Shown piece by piece: positions 50,601-62,963 of a stretch of DNA of 64,000 bases; position 1 is the stretch's first letter, and every line of letters begins with the position of its first letter. Under the pieces are notes generated by a model. That model worked only from the letters and a program-made list of their open reading frames with translations. It did not search any database and was not told where the DNA came from. Source of the stretch: Ascidia mentula (lineage: Eukaryota; Chordata; Ascidiacea; Phlebobranchia; Ascidiidae). The stretch spans positions 9,672,001 to 9,736,000 of the forward strand of contig OX387198.1 in the NCBI GenBank assembly GCA_947561715.1. The letters run 5' to 3'. Made by a program: the position numbers and the translations under genes.

Positions 50601-51749
50601 GTGGCACCTGAATTCTGATTCGTTGTGACAACTTTTTAGTGGTGAAACTTCGTCCGTCCCGTTTTTGCAATCGTCGTAACCGTCCATTACCCATTCGCGT
50701 GGAATGCATCTTGTTTTCTCATTCGGCGATGCAGTGCAGCGGTATTCGTTTTTAAGACAGTTTTGAAAACCTTCTCTTTCGTCGCTGTTGTCGGGCAAGA
50801 GAACGCTATTGCAGTTGACTTTGCCGTCAGCCACCATCCACCTCGGAATGCAGGTCTTGCTTTTGGAACACTCGAACTCTAATTAAATAACTGTCTTTCA
50901 AAAAATGTCAACATGCCGAAATACACAGGTTTTGTTAACGTTACCAACACTTAACATGTAGCCTACACACTAAAGCCTTATTAGAACATACCATTTGGGC
51001 GACAGGGATAATTTAAACTTTCTGATAGTTGGCAGCCATCTTTGGTGTTTGTGAATCTTCTGAGAACGCATCTTTGGGTTCCTCTACACCTGATTTCATC
51101 GTCTGAACACGCCAGTGGCTCTGAAAGAATTAACTCTTATATATCAACCAATGTTACGATAGGAAATTCAGGTTTCCTGGAATGGATATTATACTAGAAA
51201 GAATAACCTGGTGAAACAAGATCTCAAAAGCATTGGTTGCTGTTTAAAAAGTCACGAATGCGGAATTTCAAAGTTTGTCTGATATCGATAAATATAATTT
51301 TCTAATAAGGCAAAGATTTAGTGTGATGTCTAAAAAGACGATAAAACACAGGTTTAACAACACGAATTTCAAATCTTAGTAATCGCTTGATTGGTACTTG
51401 AAATTAGAGCCTTGTTTCTCAACCTTTTTGATCTGCAATTTACAAAACGAGTGTATACCCCACCTAACCTTACCAATATTCTCGTCACTTCCATCTGGAC
51501 ACAGTTTACCGAGATCCTTCACAGATTCTCGGTATATGCAATAACGCCTGGAGCGACAAAGAAAAAATCCATCCTCCGGTCTACAACCCTTTGCTAGCTC
51601 CGAAAACGGTTTTGCGTCAACTGCAAATAATAATTGTTCTCTCATATAAGTTGCATGCACAAAAACACCAATAAAAAACCTCCACCTTTCTGACTGCTTC
51701 CAACAGTAAACGCAAAAAGCGTAAAAATGAGAAGCACGTGTCTATCCAT
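47680..51749 (-). CDS. Receptor H: LDLa-rich class A GPCR, type 1 ectodomain (7 exons, 1114 aa)
   Basis: Exons: 51749-51686, 51620-51474, 51120-50992, 50878-49612, 49556-49454, 49389-49194, 49118-47680, giving 1115 codons with phases as in A. It is closest to E throughout (MQKNESC, MSENEFRCNDNGRC, LRRCAGLLNFAFGK) but without E's stop. The signal peptide starts MDRHVLLIFTLFAFTVG. The first LDLa has all its cysteines (RRYCIYRES). The 7TM exon is intact, with ATDIACWFP in TM6 where others have ATDLACWFP. As in E, the leader just upstream of the ATG lacks about 70 bases found in A, B and D, including the TTATAA run, so its promoter may differ. Confidence 0.9.
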
Positions 51750-53137
51750 ACGGCAATTGTTGTAATGATATTTTCATCAACGCTACCAAGAAAGTTTCGT
51801 TGAAGGAAACTGCCGACGTGAGAAACGTCACGTCTCTGCATTGCGACATACCAGAAAGTCCAACACAGTTATGGCGCTTTTGTGATGAGTATCACGTTAT
51901 TGGTTGCTTTAACATCGTTACCTTCCTTTCACGAAACTGGCAACCGAATATGGGTATAGGTGTTCAATTTGATGACGTCTTGTTTTGCTTCAGTAAAATT
52001 CGATTTCTTTATTCACCCCGCTATTCTGTTTTTAAGAATGCTTTCAACAGTTTCTATTACACGTGGCGTTATCTGTTCGAGAAGTGAAGGCCACCACGTT
52101 TGGATAATACCTCATCAATATATACGCCCAACTTCGCAAATAACATTCTAGCACCTCTTCTAATCAACAACATGTTTATGCTGTTTCAGGATAATCCTAC
52201 TTTACTCTCATGTGTTTTTTGACTTTCTTCTCATATATAAAATTCCGTTTGCATAAAGTCAAGACGTATTTTGCTGATAAAGATTTGATAATGTTTGAAA
52301 CAAAGTGTTTCTGATTACCGTCAGTTACCGTCATTGGCGACTGACATTATACCGACACCGACTGACGGTAATCAGCAACACTTTGTTTTAAACATTTCCT
52401 ATCCTCTTATTGTTGTCGCTGGTCTGTGACAGTGCCTAATCAGGGGCTGGATTCTGTCCACTTCAGAGATTAGGTTACATGCTTGTTATTAATATGTTTC
52501 CGAGTATTTTGATCCTGAAGTAATACGTTTGTACATCATTCAACTCCCACAGAGTATTCGGCAGAGCATGGACCTTAATACAGACGTTCTTGTCCTTATG
52601 GTAACAGAGGCCTCATGGCAGTCTCGTCGCGTAACCGGCATCTAACTTTTTACGGAAATTAATTGATTTGATTTTGGAAGCATTTATTGATTTCATTGTA
52701 TACTCTTGCGACGGTAAATAGAGGTTTTACAATCATAGCATGAAACAATCGCAAAACATGAAAAAAGCGTTTATGGTAAGTCTTTTCATTTTACCTGACA
52801 TTTTCCCACAGACTATAATATTTTTAGGTAGAACCTTCACGTTAGATCTGCCTTTTACAAGGAGTGGACACTTGACACCAAAAGCGTACCTAGCGAATCA
52901 GTTTATGATATGTTCTGTATAAGGTAATAATGTACGATGAAAATATAACAAATATGCGGATGTTAAACAACAACAACAACAAAATCAACAGTGAAAAGTT
53001 TGACAAATGCTTTGCAGCAAACATAATTTCTTTGAAGTAATCAACAATAGCCACATAATTCATTTTTTTGCAAGCGATGAGCAACACAATATTCAACTAT
53101 TTTCAAGGGCACAGATACGGGAGTTTCGTTGATTGTT
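51750..53137. other. Intergenic region between receptors H and I
   Basis: This is the 5' flank of H, the hairpin MITE (52292-52394), a short (CAA)n run (52969-52983) and the 3' flank of I. It is colinear with 36106-37580. No gene was seen. Confidence 0.6.
52292..52394. mobile_element. Small palindromic MITE (copy 2)
   Basis: It has the same arms as 36641-36745 with a few substitutions, at the equivalent place in the duplicated interval. Confidence 0.7.
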
Positions 53138-56100
53138 TCACATCTGAGACGTTTGTGGGATGGAAGTCGCCGCAAACGTATCTGTTATTTCGGACCTAAA
53201 ACGGGCGCGTGCTCTGTTCAAGCCTTTTCTAAACGGTTTTACTAACAGAGAGAAGGGGTTTGTGTAAATTATAGGATTAAGAGAACTGTTTATGGGGAGG
53301 AATACTATGGCCGACAAGGCATAAGCAGTGGGAGAAAGAATGATTTTGCCCATACTGAGAAAGGTCATGAAACACAATGGAAACCAGCATGCTAGATCGG
53401 TTGCTATCAGAATTGCAATTTTCTTATGAAGCTTATTGGATTTCATTGCAGCAGAATTTGCCACCCGGTTTACCGTCGAACGTCGGTATATCAACATGTA
53501 AGCAATAATAATGTACATGAGCGCACAAAAGTTGGAAGTCATTAGAGCGGAAGTCATTGGGTTGTGCTCTTGGTCGTTATCGCTAGTTACATAAAGCCTT
53601 GGAATACAAACACCACTGGCGCTGTAATATCCAAAGTAACCTTTTACTTGAGGAGAAATATTAGGGAAATGATTGTTTAAGTAATCGTCAATATCGTACC
53701 AATGCGTAGGAGGTTCTACAATGGATATGTTAGCAGTGCTCAAGGCTGAAATCCTTCGGGCAAATTGTTGATATGGGGCAAGAGCGACAGTATCGGAAGA
53801 AAAGAATGGATTGGACGATATCCAGGCCATGGTTACCATTGAACTTGATAAATGCACTGAGAGGGGAAGAAGTGCTATAAACAATGCAACGATCCACACA
53901 GTAGCAAGCCAGAAGAAGACAACGCGTAAACGCATTTGACGGCTGTTAATTGGAAATAAGACACCATACAACCTATTGGAAGTGAGAACGACCAATGTAA
54001 ATACGGAACATTGGCTCGACAACACAATAGTTACTCCCAAAGCTGTACAAGATGTGCTTGTACGCCATTCTTTGTCAACTAGGCAATATTGTCCTTTGTA
54101 TAGTTGCGATCGAATGGCAATAGAAAACAGAGCTACGCCCATGAGGAAATCAGCAACAGACAGATTTAGAATCAAAAGGTCATTTGCAATAGACACTTTA
54201 GATCTTCGCTTTGATGGGTTACGGGGTCGTGTATAAAGTTTTCTTAAAATAATGAAGGCTACTGCGGCATTGCCAAATGTGGCAAAGAAAGCCATTATCC
54301 AGACAAGAACCTGAAGAAACGATGACTTGATAAGATCTTCCCTAGATGATATTCCACCTTCACTGAACACGTTCTTTGGACATTCATCTGAATAATCTGA
54401 GCAGTCTTGCTTCCCATCGAGGACTTGACTTCGTTTGACAAAGAGCGGTTCCCCGTTTTCGCAATAGAAATGTGTGGCATCTGTGCAGTTGATTTCATCT
54501 GACTGATCAACGCAATCAGTCGGAAGTTTTGCGTCACATCGTTTCTCAAGTGGAATGCTTACAACTTTTTTTAACCCTGCAGTAAAGAATCAAGTCATGC
54601 GTGTTTTTATTGCTAAGTGTTGTTTCAAATAATTACCTGTCGGCCACTCAGTTGTTCCAGCATCACACAGAAATCGGTCATTCGAGCAATTTCGTTCATC
54701 TTCTCCATTTTCACACTCAAGAATTCCATTGCAAATCGATTTCCCAAACGCTGCATTCAAAGGCCCACTACAACGTTTCAATCTCAGTGTAAAGCTGGTT
54801 GTAACCCCCAAAAATCCGACTGGGAAATATTGCTGCACATTAACACGAAAAATTAGTATTTTTTATTGTATTACTAGGGCTTGAACTTACTGGTTATACT
54901 TACGTCTACGGTGTTCAATTCGTCGCATATGGAAATGCGATCGGAACAGTTTGCTCTTGTGCTACATTCGTCTTCAAAGTTTGCGCATTCCGTGGCTCCA
55001 TCACATCTGCAAGCATCATTGGTTTATATGCAGGAAACAAAATTTAACTGCACAATACCTTTTGGCTCTTGCAGGCAAGAATAAGTCGATGAGACTTTCG
55101 AGGTCAGTTCCGGCAATTGAATCTCTTACACTATTGGGTAAAAGATCACAGTCGAAGTCCAGCATTTTTGTGCTCTCCGTTTTGGTGTGGTTTGCAGTAC
55201 AATGGGCCTCGTCGATTTGAAATGTCGGGCAATCAACTTTTCCGTCACAAACCATATTCGGTTTAACGCACTCTCCGTTATAACAATTCAGATCTCCGAC
55301 TGGACAGCTTTGATTGTTATCAACGTAAGACACCCTTCGGCAAAACTCGTTTACACGGTCGTCTTTTCTACTAGCTGAACACAAACACTCGTCTGAAAAG
55401 TCTTGGCAGTCGATAATTCCATCGCAAATTTGCCGGGTTGCAATCACCGTTTTCCCGTCGAGGCAAAGTGTGCAAGTTGATGTGCTGTTTTCTCTCAAAC
55501 ACAAATCCGAATCATCATCACAGTTCGAGAAATCATCATGTAGCATCCACTGGGGTATGGCGCAGTATCTTGGAGTGCTGGCGTGATCACGTCGACATTT
55601 GAAACCATGCATTACCTTAATATCATCAGTTTCATGGGCGCAATCCGAAAATGCGTCACATGAATAACCCCAGTAGATGCATTTGCTTGGTTCATTCGGA
55701 CAACGGAACATTCTAGGTTCATCACAACTTTCTATTTCATCACTGCAATCCCCACAATGATCCATTCCATCACATAACAAGTAAGTGGGAATACATCTTC
55801 TATCGTTGTGACAACGGAACTCTCCCTCCACACAACTCTCATTCTTATGCATTGGAATTTCGTCACTTCCATCTTTGCAATCGACCAAAGAGTTTCCTCG
55901 CCATGAGCGTGGAATGCATCGCCCGTTATCTTTGCACATGAACTCGGTGTTTTCGATACAAGGCAGGGTGTATCGTTCGTCCGTTTCATTCTTGCAATCG
56001 GGAAAACCGTCCATTACGCGATACCTTGGAATACATCTTCCAGTTATACTGCACCTAAATTCCGTTTCGTTGTGGCAAACCAATGTGGACATTTCGTCGC

Positions 56101-57128
56101 TTCTGTCAGTACAATCGTCGTATCCGTCCCTTACCCATTCCCGTGGTATACATTGTTGCATTTTGTTGGCCGACAAGCACGGAAATTCTGATGGTAAGCA
56201 ATATTTGAACACTTCTACTTCGTCGCTATTGTCTTGCAACACATAGCTGTTGCAATCAACTTTCCCGTCAGCCACCAACCACCTGGGAATGCAGATCCTA
56301 CTCCGTGAGCATTGAAACTCTGACAAAAAGAGGATTACGTTTTTGATACAACATAATACAGTTCTCAACAAACCATTTCGACGGCAAGGAAAATTAAGAG
56401 TTTCGGAAATTTGGCAGCTGGCACGTGTATTGAGAAATCTGCGATGTACACAACGCCCCGTGGCACGATGACAACTCACTTCATCATCTGTGCAATTGAG
56501 AGCTGCCAAAAATGCGAACATGTCAATCACTGCAGCACTGCTGGCAGAGTCAAGGAAAAATAAATAGTGAACAATGTTTAACAATAAATTTGTGAGCATG
56601 TGTTTTCTCCTCTATCGTTTCCGTTTTGTTCCTGTTTTATGTACAGGTATGTCACTAATTGTCGTATGTGTCTTGTATGTCGCATATTTGATACCGCTTG
56701 TTGTCTTGGTTCACTATTAGCGACTTTTCTGCAGTATAAGGTAGGTTTGGTCACAAACATTCACTCTTAGTTTGTTTGTTGGTTGTTATCAGGCATTCAA
56801 CTGAACATCTCCGCGAAACTTCCACTATATTAACTTTCAACCAACCAGTGGATTGATCGCTTCCGTCCGCACATTGTCTATATGAATCTAACACCTCTTC
56901 TCTGTGTAAACATTGGGCGCCGGTTTGACACTGAAAAAATCCGTCTTCCGCTCTGCAGCCTTTCGATAGTTGTTTAAACGGTTTAGTATCAACTGCAACA
57001 AAGACCCATCGTAAAGTTTACTGCCCATAAAGTTACTTTGTGATAATAAAGAACAACCAGGCACCTTTTTTCTCCCATATGATCAACAGCAGTATAAGAA
57101 ACTTAAATTCTCCAAACAGTTGTGACAT
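53138..57128 (-). CDS. Receptor I: chimeric LDLa-GPCR, type 2 ectodomain with a mosaic 7TM exon (7 exons, 1112 aa)
   Basis: Exons: 57128-57065, 56992-56846, 56502-56374, 56319-55059, 55006-54904, 54832-54637, 54576-53138, giving 1113 codons. Exons 1-6 and intron 6 follow C and G. The middle of exon 7 carries the D/J markers (TMAWISSN, DIDDYLNN). Its last part and the 3' flank match fragment F (YMLIYRRST, tail SEITDTFAATSIPQTSQM) and no other copy. At the D/ERY position it has NRL (N at about residue 834) where all other copies have YRL. Splice sites and frame are sound. It sits next to H, as F sits next to E. It is likely functional and may differ in tail regulation and basal activity (inference). 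Confidence 0.88.
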
Positions 57129-58121
57129 GCCTCTTCAGTGTACTGTTCTTCTGTAAAATTACTGTATTATTTTGTTTGTCTTGTGTGTCGCACGTTTGAC
57201 TTCTCTTGTTGTCGCGTATTAACTTATGGGCACAACACTTGCAATGCAAATACATGTAAGACGTATCTCGTGGGAGAGTGTTACGAATACTGTGGTCATT
57301 GAGTTTAGAAATGTGGGCGACCATGTCATAAGAACCTGTCGAAAACTGAAACGAAACTCACCTTGGTATGACAGCGGGAAAACTCACACACACCTAATGG
57401 CATGTGATTTCCATCACGTATAGACTTGTATCAGAGGGGGCATATCATTATGGATTTGTGAACGGTGGTAAAAATTGGCTTCCGTACTGCATTCGTCCGT
57501 ATAGTTTTAGAAATCCAGTGATATTAACTGCAACCCGAAATTTTACAGACTAATTTTCTGCACATTCTAAGTTGCAGCCGAAAAAGGGATGCATGACTTG
57601 CATCATGCAATGAAAGGATTTAGTATCGCTGATACTTGGAACGAATCACTTTAAAACAGACCTCCTATATGCATTTTGATGGATTGGTTGTCAACAATAA
57701 TGCTAAAATATATCGCAGTATAAACCCATGGGCAGGATCCCATGCCAATCCCCACAAACACTGATTGCATGCCAATCCCCACAAACACGGCTAACACTGA
57801 TAAAATTACGAAATCATAATCTCCTATTCTCGCAATTGGTCTACAGACCTTTCAGTTTACTGATATATACTCAGTGTTTAATCTTTTCTTGAAATAGGCA
57901 GTGATATCGCATCAATGCCGTAAACAGCATCGAAATGGCGTCTCAATATAAGTCTGACAAACTCTGTACCGATTCCTGCCCTTTTTTGGTAATTGGTGTA
58001 TTTCTGTTGCAAACAAGTCTGTGAACTGATGGTCGAAGCATGGTGCAATGTCACGTCTTAAAGATGGCACAATGTCACGTCTTGGATTCTTTTTTCAAGA
58101 AGCTGGATGCCCAACGAGAAA
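57129..58121. other. Intergenic region between receptor I and LINE copy 2
   Basis: The 5' flank is as in C and G, with an exon-5-like scrap (about 57440-57495) and the recurring upstream block (57830-58120). It ends abruptly at 58121, where the sequence jumps into LINE copy 2. Confidence 0.65.
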
Positions 58122-58209
58122 GGTAGCAGTGGGGTTCTTGATCCAGGGCAAGATAAGTTTGTTGCATTTTAGCGGAAGAATTTTTAGGGTAAGGCGATAA
58201 TTAAAAGTT

Positions 58210-61122
58210 TTAAGGTAGTTGGGGAAAATAGGGTGGTGGATTTGGGTCCATGCAGTCGTTAAAATGATGGGGTGTGTTGGATTCGTCCACGATACGGTGA
58301 TAGAGGGGCTTTAGTTTATGGGTCATGAGTTCAGTTTCGGTAAGGTTTAAAGATTTGAGGAGGTTTAGAATATGTAGATAGTGGGGAGAAGGTGTTGTTG
58401 CGTGTGGTAGGTAATTTCTAGTACAAAGGTTGAAAAGTTTGCTGAGGGGGAGTCCAAGATTATATTCTATGAAGGAAAGTTGCGGAGTAGTTGGGGAATC
58501 CAAAAGGCTGTGATTGTAATATTGTTTGATAGAATAGAGAAGTGATAGGTCAGCGTAGAGGGGAATGTTTGCCGCGCCGTAACCACCATGTTACGACGGG
58601 CTGCCAGGATGTTAATTGACAAGGTTGGATTATTTGGGCCGACGACGAACTTTACCACAATGCCGTCGATCCGTTCTCGTTGCTGGGGTGGTAAGGGGTA
58701 AGTTTTAGCAAGGTATGAAATTTGGGGTAAAAGTATAGTTTTTGAGAGGATTCATTTAGAGTCAAAAGTAAGAAAAGTGTTGCTGATAGATCTGGCGCGG
58801 GATTGTAAAGAGGTGATTGCTTTGTGCCATGTGATGGTGCGCCTATTGGGGTGTTTAACGGAGTTATCGATTTAGGGTTCCACTTTATATTACACAAGGT
58901 TGGGTCGTCAAGGGGAGGTCGAAGGATGGCAATCGCTTCGGTTTTGGTGGGGTTGAGTTTTAAACCAGAAAATTTAGTAAAATTGTCAATGAGGCCGAGG
59001 GCTTTGGTGAGGGAGTGCCGATGAGCCACCACTAGGGTGACGTCATCGGCGTAAGCGATTGCCTTGGGTGTGTTGCGGCATGGCACTGGGGTTGAAGTGA
59101 TAGCAGGGTTGTTTTGAAGGGCAACGAGAAGCGGATCTAGGGCAATCAGGAAGAGGTTCAGACTAAGGGGGTCACCTTGTCTGATACCTCTCCTGATCGG
59201 AAAGTCCGTTGTGGCAAAGCCGTTTACGAAGGCCCGGGAGTTGGCGCTAGAGCGAAGGGCAGAAAGGTAATTAGTAAAGCAAGTGGGAAACTGAAGAAGT
59301 AACCAGGAGAATGAAACAGAATCGAAGGCTTTTTGAAAATCTAGGGAAATGAAGAAAGTGTCCGAATTGATGGAGGATGCGTGGTGGTGCAGATCGCGTA
59401 AGAGTGAAGTTGCGTCGGATGTGGATGAGCCGGGGGTAGCGAATTGGTTTAAAGAAAGAATTTTGGGTATAAACGGTTTGAGTCTTAGGTTCAAAAGTTT
59501 GTGGAGAATTTTAAGATCAGTATTTAACAGAGAAATGGGTCTATAATTATTAAGAGGAGTGGGGTCATTTTTCTTGAAGATAAGGGTAAGATGGCCAAGG
59601 TTGAATTCTGTTGGGGTGTAGGAATTGAAATACGCGTAGTTGAGAGCTTGGGTGAGGTCAGCCCCGATGAGGTCCCAGTAAAGCGAGTAAAACTCGCTGC
59701 TGAGACCGTCGGGGCCGGGGGTTTTGCCTGAAGGAAAAAGGGAAAGTGTTTTCCTTACTTCGTGCAGTGTGATGGGGTTCGATAAGGTTGTAAGGAATTG
59801 ATCTGGTGTTACTTTTAAAGGAGTTTTAACAAATAAGTTAGAAGGGTCGGGAACTGGAAGATGTTGATCAGAATAAAGAGTTTCAAAAAATTGCCGGGTG
59901 TAGGAAAGAAGTTCCTTGGGGGTAGAAAGAGGGATACCATGAGTGTCTTGAAGCTCTAGTATAGGACTGTGAAGGCGTGAGGGGAGAAATTGGGAGTAAA
60001 GAAGTTTATCAGTTATATTCTTAAAGTGGGCGTCGGAGGAAAGGGATTTTAGAATAAAAGAACGGGATTTAGAAAGGTAAAGAGAATTTAGGTTTTTTTT
60101 GATAGATTGGAAAGTAAGTTAACGGGAGAGGGATTGTCGTTGAGAATTTGGCGGGCGGTGTCGAGTTGTTGCTGTAGGGTGTAGGTTTGGTCGCGGGATT
60201 CTTGAGCCAGGCGTTTGGAGTGGGATTTTATCAATGATTTAAATTTAAATTTAAGCGTTAGCCAAAAGTCCATGGGGTTAGAGTGGAAAGGAGCGAGAGT
60301 TTGCCAAAGAGGGTAAAATCGGTGAAAATCGAGGCGAAAAAGAGGGTCGTTAAGGGTTTTAGTATTATTCTTCTAGGTACCTCGTTCCCTGGGTGGGGCA
60401 GAGATAAGGTTGACGGAAACCGAAACTGAATCATGATCCGAAAAAGGGCATGGGATGAATAAATGTTTGTTGGGAATTAACGAAGAGGAAAGATAAATTC
60501 TATCAATTCTGGACTGTGTATTTAGGGCACGACGGGAAAATTGGCGGAGGTTTGGGTGAAGAAGTCGAAAGGAATCCTGTAGGTTAAAAGTTGTTAATAA
60601 TTTTATAAGGTTGTAGCTGGGCTGTCGATTGGGTACTGGGGGGTGTTTGTCCAAGGTAGGGTCAGTTACACAATTAAAGTCACCAGTAAACACAATGGAG
60701 AAGGTAGAAGAAATGTAGGGGTAGAGAGAATCGAAGAATTTATTATTGAGTATGTATTGATTTGTGCCAGAGGGTGCGTATATATTAATTAAGTGAAAGG
60801 TGTGGGTCAGGGTTGAAATGTCGGCCGCAATGATGCGACCGTCAGAGTCAGAAACGGAGTTAAGAATTCGAAGATTGTAGGAGTTTAGAAGAACTGCGAC
60901 ACCCCCGCAGGCTGGGCCTTTTAGAGGCGTCGAGTTTAAGAGGATGGGGCCAGAAGTCCATTCGGACTTCCACAGGGATTCGGTTTGGGGGGTAGAATGA
61001 GTTTCTTGGAGGCCAAAAATGTCAAAGTTTAAAGAGGAAAGGTACCGGAACAGGGCTTTTCTCTTGGGGGCTTGGCCAAGGCCGTTAACATTAAGGGTAC
61101 ATATCTTTAAATACGACGCCAT
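58210..61122 (-). pseudogene. LINE copy 2 ORF2: endonuclease and reverse transcriptase, broken
   Basis: The endonuclease part is open from the ATG at 61122 to 60373 (249 codons: CTLNVNGLG, LQETHS, GDFNCV, SDHDSV), where copy 1 is frameshifted. Later segments are 60273-60088, 59494-58652 (RT with FISLDFQKAFDSVS, YADDVTL and the TKALG segment lost from copy 1), 58658-58467 and 58503-58210. Several frame breaks remain and the C-terminus is cut off at the duplication junction. Confidence 0.82.
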
Positions 61123-61258
61123 TGTATGAAATTAAAACAAGAAAACAAAAAAAAGGGGGGGGGCAACAGAAAATAAAAAAGAACGGGACAAAAATAATGG
61201 GGTTGTGGTTGTTTAAAAACACGATGCATTAAAATCATCTGGTATTACTGCTTTACAG

Positions 61259-61841
61259 CTACACACTAATTTCTCTCCCCGCGTCGGCTTGTACGTTCTG
61301 CGCGTTATCGTCGGTGTTGCCACCTTTTGCAGCTGCGGCCCGTTTACGGTCTTCTATGTGCTTCGCGAAGCTGGGGAAATCGCCTTTTTTCATCAAAAAG
61401 CTTCCACCCGCGAAGTGTCGGGGCGTATTTCGAAAAATATGCAAGTAGAGATTGCATCGTGGCGCGCGGGGGAACCCTCGTTAAAAAAACCCGTTCCTCA
61501 TCCTCGCAGTGCGCGGTTGCATAAACTGGTTTGCCACTAGCTCTTAACGTCATGGCTAAACTTCGGGCTTTCTCCATAGTCGGGCAAAAATATTTGACCT
61601 TGCCATTAGGGAATTGAAAAATACCTTCTAGGGTATTTCGCCAGCGAACATTCAACTGGCGCAACAGTAGGTGTATTTCTGGACGTTTCAGGCCCGGATT
61701 AAAGCGGGCGTCCACTTCAAGATTCTCGTCTGTATCAAACGGATCAGTTCCTGGCACAGAAAGAGCCGCCACATTTGGCCCGGCTACAGCTCTGGCAAAA
61801 TCCATCTCGTAACAAAATTGTGTGTCAAATAAACAAAACAC
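61259..61841 (-). pseudogene. LINE copy 2 ORF1, internal deletion removes the CCHC knuckle
   Basis: It is open from 61841 (first likely ATG MDFARAVAGPN) through RVFLTRVPPRATMQ to about 61390. About 190 bases present in copy 1 (24792-24985) are then missing and the frame changes. The zinc knuckle is lost, and the last part (SFAKHIEDRKRAAAAKGG) lies in another frame. Confidence 0.8.
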
Positions 61842-62121
61842 ACGCTGGCCACTTGCCGCTCACCACTACTACAAAGCAATATAGTAGCCCTAAAAAGGGC
61901 CGGGCTAACTAAACAAGTGACCTCAAGCCTTCTCTGCACTTTCATATAACGGTTAGCAAATCTCGTCTCGAAAGGAGTTCCAAATGATATGGTAAAGTCC
62001 TTTGAACACTGTCCTCTACCAACCAGAATATTAATAAACAGAAACGACTCGTAGAACAGAGAATACCTCGGAAAAGGTAATCTTCAGTAAAAGGCGAAAG
62101 ATTTATGCGTGTGAAGAGAAA

Positions 62122-62963
62122 CCAAACTAGGTGAAATCAAATAGTGTTTCCACTTTGTTTTCTCCGTTTTGGTTGCACCTAGTTTGGTGCCCAACGGATG
62201 ACGGTGATTGCATAGTCACCACAAAGTGGAAGTCTTTGCTTGGCCGTTTGGTCAGCAAAGTCGTCTTATAGTCACACCAGCTACACTGATGAGACCTTTC
62301 AGGTCGAAACAGCAGTGGCCATCTGTCTGCAGCTTATACACAATTCATATTATTGGCTCCACATTGCTTATCGTAAATATTATATATTGGTAGTTTATTG
62401 CGTATTGAATGAATAATTTTGAAAGTAAAAAAGCTAATAGACTGCATCGAAATGTTCTGTCTTGTTGATGTAAATGCGATGCAACTTAAACCACGAAAAA
62501 AAAACGAGAAAACGTGAAGAAAACGAAAAAATACCCGATTATTCAGAATCACGTGCACAAATGACGCCCAATACAAGGTGGTCTCGAAAAATTAAAAAAA
62601 TGACTTTGTAAATACTCATGAAGGTCAAACAAATGTGGCTTAGCCAAAAAAGTCATATACAAGGCGACTTGTGGCAACTACGTACGACGGAAATCACGAC
62701 ATTAGTTTCTATCTTGTTGGACGCCAAGCATTGTGACGCAAATAATATTGTGCCTGTAAATGCCAAGTTGTTTTTTTCTAAACTTAGAAATGTTTTCAAA
62801 TGATCGTTTCATTAAAAAAACGTACGTGCAAACAGGTACAATAATACAAAGGCAAAAAATATTCTACAGTAAAATCCTTGACAAAAAACACAATTTCCAC
62901 GAGCTAATCAATCACAAAGACGTAAATCAATTACTTGCAAACGTCATACAACACAACCCTATT
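62122..62963. other. Right foldback arm and 3' flank of receptor J
   Basis: It is a near-identical copy of 25704-26545, with the target repeat GTAAATATTATA at 62373-62384. No gene was seen. Confidence 0.65.

Larger units (their letters stand above)
58122..62121 (-). mobile_element. Tx1/L1-clade LINE, copy 2, 3'-truncated and carried by segmental duplication
   Basis: It is nearly identical to copy 1 from 21568 to 25703. Its right flank (foldback arm, target repeat, receptor 3' block) is also the same as that of copy 1, so it came by duplication rather than a second insertion. The left edge lacks the end of ORF2 and the 3' UTR. The junction joins the upstream block at a point matching 20158 to a point matching 21568, a deletion of about 1.4 kb with the short shared string GAAA or CAAA at the join. 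Confidence 0.8.
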
